A stretch of DNA of 64,000 nt, from assembly GCA_905221605.1 (NCBI GenBank), contig CAJNDS010000069.1, positions 366,001 through 430,000 of the forward strand, given 5' to 3'. The notes beneath the pieces were generated by a model, which saw only the letters and a program-made list of their open reading frames with translations, made no database searches and was not told the origin of the DNA. Source of the DNA: Symbiodinium natans. Lineage: Eukaryota; Sar; Dinophyceae; Suessiales; Symbiodiniaceae. This document shows positions 55,234 through 64,000 of this stretch, in pieces (positions within the stretch are counted from its first letter, which is position 1; each line of letters starts with the position of its first letter). Made by a program: the position numbers and the translations under genes.

Positions 55234-55941
55234 CTCGACCGGAAGGAAGGGATCAGCTCGAGGTCAATATCTCTAGACATTCGGCGGTTTTTCCAGACAA
55301 CTGTGTCTACGCGGCAACCCACGTCGAGCAAAGCCGTAGACAAATATCTATCTGAACTATCTACTGTCTACGTATTGCACAATCGTGAAATGAAGATGTT
55401 GGATCTAACTTATGTTCAACGCTTAGATGCACTGCTGGTGAATGCAGACTATAAGTCATAAAGCGTCAAAACCCAAACCAAGATGGGGCCCGGACCGGAT
55501 AACAGGGCAGCGATGTCAACCAGTGAGGCGTCGCGGTTGCCGCGTGCCTTGTGGACTCAAGAAGGCTTCTAGCTTTTGAAAGGGTTCGAGGCGGCTGGTG
55601 CCAAAATCGCCACCTGGTAGCTTGCTTTTTGATGTAGGGTTTTGAGGTTTGTTCAGTTTAGGGATTAGGGTTTAGGGTTTAAGGCTTATTCAGTTTAGGG
55701 TTTAGGGCCTAGGGCCTAGAGGTGATCTTGCGCCTAGCAAAAAAACAGGTAAGGCTCTGGGGGCGGTCTGCAGTTTGCATTTGTGCAACGCCCTGACAAA
55801 ACCTGATGGCTCAAAATTTGGAACTTAAATTCGGCACTTGAGCTCTCACATCCTCAACCCTTTAAACCCTAAACCTAAAACCCTAAACCTAAAACCCTAA
55901 ACCCTAAACCCCAAACCCCAAACCCCAAACCCAAGAAGTGT

Positions 55942-56032
55942 TCAGGCCCCGGCCATCACCGGCATCAACAGCAGGGACCCCACACAGGCCACGAACGCCA
56001 ACTCGCAGGAGTTGCTGACATAGTCGTGGATC
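55942..56032 (-). CDS. Terminal exon with C-terminal hydrophobic segment
   Basis: After AAACCCAG the minus frame reads IHDYVSNSCELAFVACVG, then a hydrophobic run and a TGA, like a C-terminal membrane anchor. Telomere-like repeat flanks both sides. A plus reading (APAITGINSRDPTQATN) is open too. Confidence 0.35.
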
Positions 56033-56189
56033 CTGGGTTTAGGGTTTAGGGTTTAGGGTTTGGGGTTTAGGGTTTAGGGTTTAGGGTTTAGGGTCCAGAG
56101 GTAAACTAGCTACCACACTTGCCTGCGACGAAGAGAACCAACCTAGGGGAACCTCCCCAAGAGAGGCAGCACTCAGGCTAGCGCGTTCG

Positions 56190-56272
56190 AGAGAGAGAGA
56201 GAGAGAGATAGATAGAGAGAGAGGGAGAGGGAGAGAGAGAGAAAGAGAGAGGAGAGAGAGAGAGAGAGAGAG
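56190..56272. repeat. (GA)n microsatellite
   Basis: Imperfect GA array with GATA and GGGA interruptions. Confidence 0.95.
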
Positions 56273-56510
56273 TTTTGGGCCGCTTGGGGCACTTCATGAT
56301 GGGCTTGCGGTTGAGACCAAGCTGGCCAAACACCGTGCACACAATGCACTTTTGAGTGCAGTCTGCAGGATTCTGAGTATGACCTTCTTGAAACGAAGAA
56401 TGGGCAATGTAACATATCCCAAGGGCCGTAAAAGCTAAACCCAAAAAAGAACGACGTCAGAGATAGTGGCGAAACCCTAATCCCTAAACCCGAGCCCTAA
56501 GCCCCTTAGT

Positions 56511-56705
56511 GAATGGTTTCAGGAATTCGAGCTGAAGCTGAAGAGCCCCAGGCGCAGCAGTGAGAACAGGGAGCTGAGTGCCAGGACGATGACCGTTGCC
56601 ACCGTCATAACAAGGACGGATGCGAAGAACCTGTGGAAACGAGACTATGAAAACAAGAAACAGGACATGGATGTTATGGATTTTGCATGTAGGCCCAACT
56701 ACATG
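56511..56705 (-). CDS. Exon with membrane helix on minus, charged helix on plus
   Basis: Minus: a long pyrimidine tract ends CGTTTCCACAG near 56628, followed by FFASVLVMTVATVIVLALSS and a stop near 56520, a good membrane helix. Plus: an exon from GTTTCAG (56523) to GTGAGC (56705), 61 codons, phase 0 to 0, charged (KNLWKRDYENKKQDMD). Neighbouring genes favour minus; the plus splice sites are excellent. Only one is likely real. Confidence 0.4.
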
Positions 56706-57091
56706 GTGAGCTCCCACTGGATCCTTATATACTACGGCCCCCACAATTCTCAGGGTACCTGCCTAAGCGCCCCAGACTGTAGAGAACCGACCAGATGAGG
56801 ATGCCTCATTATCCCATTTAAGGTGCTGGAACTTTTTTCTTGTGGGGGCGAGGGCGGAAGGGGGGGAAAGAAGGGGAGGGAAGGAGGGGGCGGTAGGGTT
56901 GCTTTGGCGGAGAGATTCCTTCTAGGTTGCTGGGGAGGGGGTCAAGCATTTAGGGTTCGCTGTAGGGCGTGGGGTAAGTGTTCGGGCTGGAAGGCATTTG
57001 TACGTACCGGTTCTGGTTGGCCCTGAACAATAAACCCTAAACCCTAGACCCTAAACCCTAAACCCTGAACCCTGAACCCTGAAACCTAAAC

Positions 57092-57147
57092 CGCCCAGGG
57101 GCAGGGTGGCAAGGAGGTAGCCGACCAATTGGCCGATGGCATCCGTC
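57092..57147 (-). CDS. Coding island (exon)
   Basis: Reads TDAIGQLVGYLLATLPLG and ends exactly at a GTTTAGG donor, with CCCTAAA repeat on its left. Unrecognised. Confidence 0.4.
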
Positions 57148-57169
57148 CTTTGGGGGACGGCTGTCTTGG

Positions 57170-58180
57170 GTGTAGGGTATGGAGTTGAGGGTTTAGGCTT
57201 TAGGTGTTGGCTATGTGTTGAGGGTGCTACCTATTGTCTTAACATACATATATAGATGCATATGTATGTATATATACATATACATAATACTAACCATAGA
57301 ATATTAACTTACATAAACAAGTTGCAGTTACTACAAGCAGCGGGCTTGTCTCACATCAGGTCGCGAGAAGTACACATCGCCCCATTGCGGACGCTACATG
57401 GCGGGAATACACATCAGCGGCGGAATTACACATCCGGGCACAGCAATCCCCAAGTAGACGTTGGATTTTAAGCAAACAGCCAACATGGGTCAAACTGCCG
57501 GAGTTGCTGCAGACGAAAGCGTTTTCAGCGCGATGTTATTGCACTTTTGAATGACGACGAGGCCGACTTCGACGCATCATACTCTGGGGAAAGCAGTTCC
57601 CCAATGTGGACACCGATCTCTTCGACACATCAAGAGAACTACTCTGGGGAACCCCAATGTGGACGGATGCCGATCGATACATATAAAAAACCGAGCGATG
57701 CGAGATAAAGCGACTACGTATACAATTGGAGCTTAGCTGAAGAGCGAAATAGTCTGGCGGATTTTTTCGGAGCATGTTACGGGAGCATCTTGGGTTACAA
57801 CCTTGCTTGGGCCCTTTAATTACGGGTGTAGGGTTTAAGGTTTAGGTGAGCCACCTAAGGTTCATGTATGGTCGAGGGGTTTGACATGGGACCCATTATC
57901 TGAAAACCTTAGACACAAAGGTTAGGGTTTAAGGCTTGGGGTTTAGAGGTTCTCTAACATGTAACATCGAGTGCCTTCCTAGGCGACCTTGGAGGGAAAG
58001 ATGTTGCTGACAAATCGAACACAGCAAGTTCTCTGATGTTCCAATCAAACCCGCCTATACTGCGCGAGCCCTAAACCCAACCCATCCCCTATTCGCCCCC
58101 AAGCCCCACTGAAGCTACCCCTAAACCCTGAAACCTGACCCTACACCCTAAGCCCTAAACCCTAAAACCTGTACCTAGAA
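57170..58180. other. Mixed block, no gene supported
   Basis: AT-rich patch (57.24-57.30 kb), a repeat-free stretch to 57.78 kb with a palindromic ACTCTGGGGAA motif repeated (57.59 and 57.64 kb), then degenerate telomere-like repeat. Confidence 0.4.
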
Positions 58181-58186
58181 ACACAC

Positions 58187-58221
58187 CCGAAGGGCCGCAA
58201 GCATCTCTGCGAGTTTCGCCT
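58187..58221 (-). CDS. Small exon, helical
   Basis: Reads AKLAEMLAALR before a GTGTGT donor, after a CGTAG acceptor. Amphipathic helix; unrecognised. Confidence 0.3.
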
Positions 58222-59464
58222 CTACGCCGCGCCAAAGAACGAGGGTCAAGTGATTAATATAGGGGTCGGAATAATTACTATTCCTTTAGGGTTTGTAGTT
58301 ATACTATAATCGCCCCCACAACCCTATTCTAATTATTCAGGCCCTTGTATTAGGGTTTAGGAACTACAAAAAGGGCTTTGGGTTCTCCTAAGCCCTAAAC
58401 CCCAAACCCCAAACTGTTCTTTTGACCTTTCTTCCCAATTCCAGCCACGGCGCAGCCATACTGAACAATTCACCGTGTCCATGGCGAGAAAAGGGACCGA
58501 GAAAACGATACTGAGGTCTTTCAAGGCAGGTAAGGCTAAGGATCCAAGAGTTGAGGGAGCTTAGGGACCCCATGCCCTAGCAGTCTAGGGGGTGTAGGGT
58601 CACAGCTGTTTGGGGTAGCCCAGAATTGAAGATTTTGTGATCAAGGGTTGGGGTTCAGGGATTAAGGTGCCCGGAGTAGCCAAGGCACCCTTGAAAAGGG
58701 AGAGACGTACCGTAATTCTTGGGTACATTTACCCTCTTCCTACAGCAAAGGCATAGGGCCGTGGGCCATAGGGTTACCCCAGATAGTTGCGGTTGCGCGC
58801 TTTGATGCAGGATGTTTGTTTTTCTTAAAATTGAGGCTGAAGCTGCCACAGCACAAGCAGCCGAGGTGGGGCAGACGCTGAGTATCCGCACTAAAGTGCC
58901 TAAGAACCACCAAAGACAATCCTACCTGTAGATAGGTATAGGGGATTAGGGCTCAGGAGGGTTGGTGTAGTTTGCGGGTGATTACATCTGTGGTATTCAG
59001 ATGCAGCAAAAGCCCCCAGATATAGTATCTTGGAAGTGGTTGCTAATGATGTCTTAACCAAATCACCAATTCAAAATTATTTTCGAGAGATCAACTTAAG
59101 AATATAACTTCCATACCCCTCCTTTGCAAACAGAACCGACTAAACTATTGCGCAGATGACAACTTCAGCATACATATATATATATATATGATGTAACTAG
59201 CGACATCAACGAACATGAAATTAATACGTTGTCCGATACATTTCCCCCCCCCCCCCCATGAAAACCTACAGATACCTCACCTGTCCGTGTTAAGAAGTAG
59301 TTGGGCCTTACAGGGGTTCCTATATCGTAGATCTATCGGCCCGTGTACATACGACGGTCACTTCTCCAACATGTGGTCCCTTTCCGGGTCCTTACTATAA
59401 GGCGGCCCGTCTTCTTTAGGGTACCCAAACAGTGACCATAATTTAGGGAAATGACCATGCACCA

Positions 59465-59570
59465 CTATATGCTTAAGAACCCAAAAGATTCTTTTAAACA
59501 AACCCCTATATTACCCTTAATCAAGAAGAATGTTTTTGTATTTTTCGGGATTCTTAAGCAATTCGTAGTG
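59465..59570. mobile_element. Third MITE family (GCTTAAGAACCCC ends)
   Basis: Left TATGCTTAAGAACCC, right GGGATTCTTAAGCAATTCG; the interior ATTACCCTTAATCAAGAAGA is shared with the copy at 61.1 kb. Confidence 0.6.
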
Positions 59571-59604
59571 CAGGTACATGGTCCCTTGGGGTATGTAGCC
59601 TGCC

Positions 59605-59670
59605 TCATTGGCGAGGCGTCCCGCCACGGATGTTCTTCACCCGGATCTCCTCCGAGTCGATGTTGATGGC
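59605..59670 (-). CDS. Short exon, unrecognised
   Basis: It follows a TGTGCCAG acceptor and reads AINIDSEEIRVKNIRGG to a TGA at 59605. It is charged and helix-prone, probably the next exon of the minus-strand gene to its right. An alternative frame from the same acceptor is open into the downstream inverted-repeat element. Confidence 0.35.
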   Translation of the reverse strand, partial: AINIDSEEIRVKNIRGGTPRQ

Positions 59671-59886
59671 CTGGCACATGTTTAGGGTTTAGGGTTTAGG
59701 GATTAGGGTTTAGGGTTTAGGGTTTAGAGGTTGATCCAAAGCAAGGCCTTTGTGGCAACTTTTGCGGTCTTTCTTCATGGTCTATTCCTTACATAAGGGT
59801 GCCAAAGGGGGGCCTATGGTTTAAAGGAAAGTATCCTGAAACCTAGACCCTAAACCCGAAACCCTAGACCTTAAACCCTGAGTGAC

Positions 59887-61541
59887 TTGGTTGCGGGTTG
59901 TTGGCACATGTCGGACACAGGATGGGGCCAGCCTCGGCAAACTTCTCGGCAACAAGTCGCTTGAACGTGTCCTGCACGAAGAGAACGTAAACCCTAAACT
60001 CTAAGCCTTGAACGCACTTGACCACGCAGAAGCTGGTGGTTGCAAGCTTTAGCCTTTGGGCATCTTAGTAAGTCTTACTACGTGAGGGAGGGGTTTCTAA
60101 GTGCTTGGGTTTGGGTAACTATATATGCGGGCGCATTTGCGTTTGCCTAAGTCGAACGGCTTGAACTCGAAACGACACGCCGCGGCTCAACAGCCTCTAA
60201 TTCTGGACCCAGCAGGCGAACGAGGAAATCAGCAAGAACTCCTCACGTAACCCCCCTCCCTAAGCCTAAACCCTAAGCCACACACCCAGTACTGTCATCT
60301 TGGGGGCTTGCGCTGCAAGTAAAGGCCAAGGGAAGACTATATGCAAAGAGGCATATCGTATCTGTGCAAAAAGGGTGTATTTTGAATATTGCACCAGGGA
60401 CCCCACAAACAAGCCCTAAAATCCTTAAGCCTAACCCCAAGCCCGAACTAAAAATACAGGTGGCAACATCTGCTCCCTGCAGCTCACGTTCTACTTCAAG
60501 GCATCGCCCGAAGGGTCCATGTACATATATAGTATGTGCTTGGGCCCTAAAGCTACTATAGGGGAACTCCTTTTAAGGCCCTAGTATATACTGAATACTA
60601 CATATGCACGTGGATCTTCGGGTTAGGGCTTGAGGGCTTTATGGATTTGAAGGGATTCAATGGGCTTTAACACGGCTTGGAGGATTCTAAGGGCTATCAA
60701 AGGGAGTTATAGGGTTTAACGTGTAGGGTTGCATCCCTAAACCCTAATTAAACCCTATAGACCCTAACCCTCACAATCCGAGCATGCTGTTCTCCTGGTC
60801 TCCCAGCACCGATTGACGAAGGCCAGCCACACGCACCTGACCAGGGAACTGAGTGGGGGCCCCCTAAAGCATTCTGGGCTTTCGTATATATGTATGAGGT
60901 ATATACATTTTCGTTTTCTTTGTAATCCCTCTGAGGGTATATCTCAGGGTGATACCAAGGTACATGAATTCCCTCATGCCCATACGAAGAACCTAAAGCT
61001 GAGAAGGAGCCTTGGTATGTTTGTAGTAAGATACTGCTATTTGCTTAAGAACCCCAAAAGAAAAATGGAATCCCTGTATTACCCTGAGTAAGGAAGAATA
61101 GTTTGTTTGTTCAATTCTTCGGGGTTCTTAAGCAATTAGTAGGATAAGGCACCCTAAGAGGGCCCACACATTTGAGAAGGAGGCCCTGACGGCTGTAGGG
61201 CTTAGGGCTTAGGGCCAAGCATATACTATTGATGTACCCTAAATCCTAAACCCTAAACCGCCCCCAAGACTGCAATACTTGCAGGCCTTACGCCCCCAAA
61301 TGTAAGTACTGTTTTGTGCATGGGGAGTCCCAAAAGTGCCCCAAGCCCTAAGCCTCAAAAGAGGACTCTCAAGGCTCCTAGAGGCCCTTATGAAAAATAC
61401 CCTAACTCCTAAAAATCTAACCGTAAAGAACCCTTCAGGTTTGAGTTTGTTCCTATGCCCCTAAACCCTAAACCCCAAACCCAAACCCTACACCCCAAAC
61501 CCCAAACCCTAAACCCTGAGGCCCTGGTCTCCTTCGCGGCA

Positions 61542-61575
<34 letters not shown>

Positions 61576-63420
61576 TTAGGTTGAGGTTGTGGGGTTAAAT
61601 GTCGGCAAGAGCCCACAAGGAAGATATGAAAAGTACAGTACATATCTATATATATATATACACACATACCTTTGTTGTGGGTATTTGTTGATGTGTTTAT
61701 CTGCTTGAATATCATGTATATCGAATTATATATTAAAAATGCTTGTGTGCAGTATAGAAGTACAGAAGTATCTACGTATAAACCCCGGATATATCACAAG
61801 GCCTTCACAGGCTTCGGCTGATGCGTGTCCAGGAGTGCCATAGCAGCGGCCACTCGCTCAGACCAGTCCTGGTTCGCTTAGGGGTTTGATGTAGTCCGTT
61901 GGACTGTAGCTTTCAGGGGTTGGAACTATACTTTGTTGTTTTTTTACGACAAGACTGGAGAAGGCTCGAAGTTGCTAAGCAGAATGCACCGCGCATCCTG
62001 AGATCTTGAAGCAGGAAACCCAACCGACACATTAAACCCTAAACCCTAGACACCAAAGCCTAAGACCAAGCCCTAAACCCTACAGTAACCTGTAAACCCA
62101 CCTTTTGACACTCCAACGTCCTAGGCCCTGAACACTCGCACTAAACCCTGAACCCTAAACCCAAACCCCTAAGCCCTAATGCCCCATACCTGCACCTCAC
62201 CTAGACCCAAATTAACGGGTACAAGGAGGAACCCCTGGACTGGACCCTTAATCGTATTCCCTATACATTCAGTAGCCCCTAAAACCCCTAAAAAAGCGCT
62301 CCTTTAGTCCCTTGACAAAGTCACCTGGGAATAATAGGGTGCCCTTTTTGGTTTAAAGGGGCTTGATTACAAGGGAACCCGAACCCTAAAAAAAAGGGGA
62401 ATTGAGAGTATCTCTAAACCCAAAACCTAAAACCCAAAACCCAAAACCCTAAACCCTAAACCCTCACACCCCTAGCTCCTCCTGCTCCTCCGGCTCCTCC
62501 GCCGAATCCCAGGAGCTCTCCGAGCTGGCATCCCGGTGCCAGGCCTGGGAGGGTCTTGCCTAAAGCAACCTGCAAAAGGATTGAAAATAGAAATGTAAAC
62601 AGTAGGGTTTAAGGTTTATAGGGTTTAGGGTTTGGGGTTTAGGGTTTAGGGGTTTAGGGTTTGGAGTTTGGGTTTCACGGCAGGTAACTGGCTCGAGGGT
62701 GATCGTCAAACCGTGTAGGAGGATGCTTGGCCTGAAGCCCCAAAACTGCAAGATGGGAGCAACCCTATACCTTATGAACAATGGAAGCTGCGCATAAATA
62801 AAAATGCGAAAAGCAGAGAAAGCGGTCGCAACAGATGTCGAGGTTCTTCGCATGTTTGCTGTCAATATGCACATGACGGAGATGCACTCTTGAACCATGC
62901 AAATGGTTTGTTTGCATCAACCTTTAACCTAAAACCTGCCACAATTTTCCAGAGAGTTTGTGGTGTTGGGGCGTGGCTCGGCATTGCCTCGACGGCATGC
63001 GTGCGCGCGTGCGCGGGGTGCAGTTAAACGAGGATCTTTCGGGCTCTCGAGGATGAGGGTTTAGGGTTAAGGGTTTAGGCTTCAGGGTGTACGTTGCATG
63101 CGCTGCCCGAGAATAAGACCAATCCTTCCGGGCCCCTCCCCCCCCCGTCCCCCGGATGCTAAGATAAACCGTGGGCTCCCATTGCCTGAGACCGAACAGC
63201 CCGTGAACATCCCTTCACCACCAGGGACTTTACGTACCTACAGCTTCGTGTGTTCTACCGTCTAGCTGAGCTAAGCTGCAGGGAGTAGGGTTTTGGGAAG
63301 CTCACCACGAAAGCTTCAACGCCCCTCCGTGCTGTGCTGGCGGTCAAAACCGGCGCCTCCTTCTCAGCACGTAGCCTCTCGAGCAGCTCCTGCTCCAGTG
63401 GCAGCTGGGCTGCCTTTGGC
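59887..63420 (-). CDS. Right-edge gene: coiled-coil and acidic exons
   Basis: Exons: 63420-63306, 62787-62771, 62524-62470, 61868-61809, 60836-60775, then probably 60241-60147 and 59971-59887. The first five are phase-consistent. Exon 63420 is a Leu/Glu/Arg-rich helix (LEQELLERLRAEKE), likely coiled coil, ending at a GTGAGC donor. A 17-nt exon (62787-62771) has a long pyrimidine-tract acceptor and a GTATAG donor and links phase 0 to phase 2. The next exon is strongly acidic (SAEEPEEQEELG). Exon 61868 is DWSERVAAAMALLD. Exon 59971-59887 has a CxxC pair (ILCPTCANN), possibly a zinc knuckle, with a TTCTCTTCGTGCAG acceptor and a GTCACT donor; it could belong to a separate gene. Family not recognised. 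The 5' end lies at or beyond 63.4 kb. Confidence 0.45.
61036..61141. mobile_element. Third MITE family (GCTTAAGAACCCC ends)
   Basis: Left TTTGCTTAAGAACCCC, right GGGGTTCTTAAGCAATTAG, about 106 bp, non-coding. The best-preserved copy. Confidence 0.65.
61543..61574. repeat. G32 homopolymer
   Basis: Uninterrupted G run, the longest here; similar runs at 46523-46551 and many shorter ones. Confidence 0.95.
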
Positions 63421-64000
63421 CTGGGTTTGGGGAAAGGGTTTAGGGCTAAGGCTGTCGTCGGGTTGGAGCTTTTCAGGTCGAGGCTTTTGCCCGTAGTTTT
63501 AGGGCTGGCGGCTGAGTAACCCTAAACCCTCCTAAACCCTAAACCTTAAACCCTAAACCCTAAACCCTAAACCCTATCAGAACAAGGGGAGTCCTTTCAA
63601 TCCGAGGTCAGGGAGCGAGCGCACCGGAAGAAACGGAATAGAACGTGGGTGTCGACAATCCTCCCCCCAATATTAACGCCCCCTAACATTACATATCCAT
63701 TGGTTATCGTAATCCTAGATCTTAAACTCTAAACCCTGGATTTGCGACCTACGCCCTCAATCCTAACTGGGGACCTAAACCCGACGGTTTAGGGTACCCG
63801 AAACCCTGAAGCCTAAAGCCCCAAAAGCCCAGAACTGGACTGAGGGCTTCACGAGCGCTGGAAACTGTCGGGTTTAGGATTTAGGGTTTTAGGTTTAGGG
63901 CTTTCTTGGGATGTAGGGTCTTGGGGTTTACGAGGGCGTCTTGCGTCCCTGAGGCTACTTCCAAACGCCACGACCCCTCCAACCTTAAAATGGGTTTCGG

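Noticed and set aside
55024-55461. Plus-strand ATG frame of 145 codons
   Set aside because: It overlaps two minus exons that fit a phase-consistent gene; no splice or family support for plus.
1-64000. rRNA, tRNA, organelle or bacterial genes
   Set aside because: No recognisable rRNA core sequence, cloverleaf with CCA-end context, or operon structure was noticed; a covariance-model scan would be needed to exclude tRNAs.

Overview
The window looks like nuclear DNA of a microbial eukaryote, probably an alga or alga-derived protist. It is sparse in genes and saturated with interstitial telomere-type repeat (TTTAGGG on one strand, CCCTAAA on the other). There are no bacterial operons, no recognisable rRNA, tRNA or CRISPR array, and no long uninterrupted genes. 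Coding DNA occurs as 17-320 nt islands (a few longer) bounded by AG on one side and GT on the other. TTTAGGG telomeres are known from plants and green algae, glaucophytes, dinoflagellates and chromerids. Long runs of same-strand genes and element-rich introns would suit a dinoflagellate or relative, but the lineage is not proven. All gene models below were spliced by eye, using AG/GT boundaries, phase agreement and plausibility of the protein.

Layout. 0-35 kb: telomere-like repeat with about 25 short coding islands, most readable on both strands. Two minisatellite blocks lie at 3.3-3.95 and 5.16-5.6 kb, trinucleotide arrays at 15.8-16.2 kb, an ATAC microsatellite at 22.4 kb, and a plus-strand gene model at 29.1-30.1 kb. 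35-38.6 kb: a repeat-poor block with a minus-strand locus encoding a divergent H3-like histone fold and, upstream, a SAP-like DNA-binding segment; a minisatellite flanks each side. 40.4-43.6 kb: minus-strand gene model starting in a sushi-like exon. 44.8-49.5 kb: minus-strand gene, about 10 exons, which I believe belongs to a protist family of glycosyltransferase-like secretory proteins. 49.8-55.2 kb: minus-strand gene, about 14 exons, function unknown. 56-64 kb: further minus-strand exons, including a right-edge gene with coiled-coil and acidic exons. From 36 kb rightwards every gene I can orient is on the minus strand.

The main observation concerns the introns. In many of them the sense strand begins with GTTTAGGG repeats, so the repeat itself supplies the GT donor, and ends with CCCTAAA repeats shortly before the AG acceptor. 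Such an intron is an inverted repeat with telomeric ends and looks the same on both strands. Smaller inverted-repeat elements of several families also sit in introns. One of them interrupts a coding exon between 5-bp direct repeats in a way that exact excision would restore. Together this suggests a genome colonised by intron-forming (introner-like) elements, some with telomere-repeat ends.
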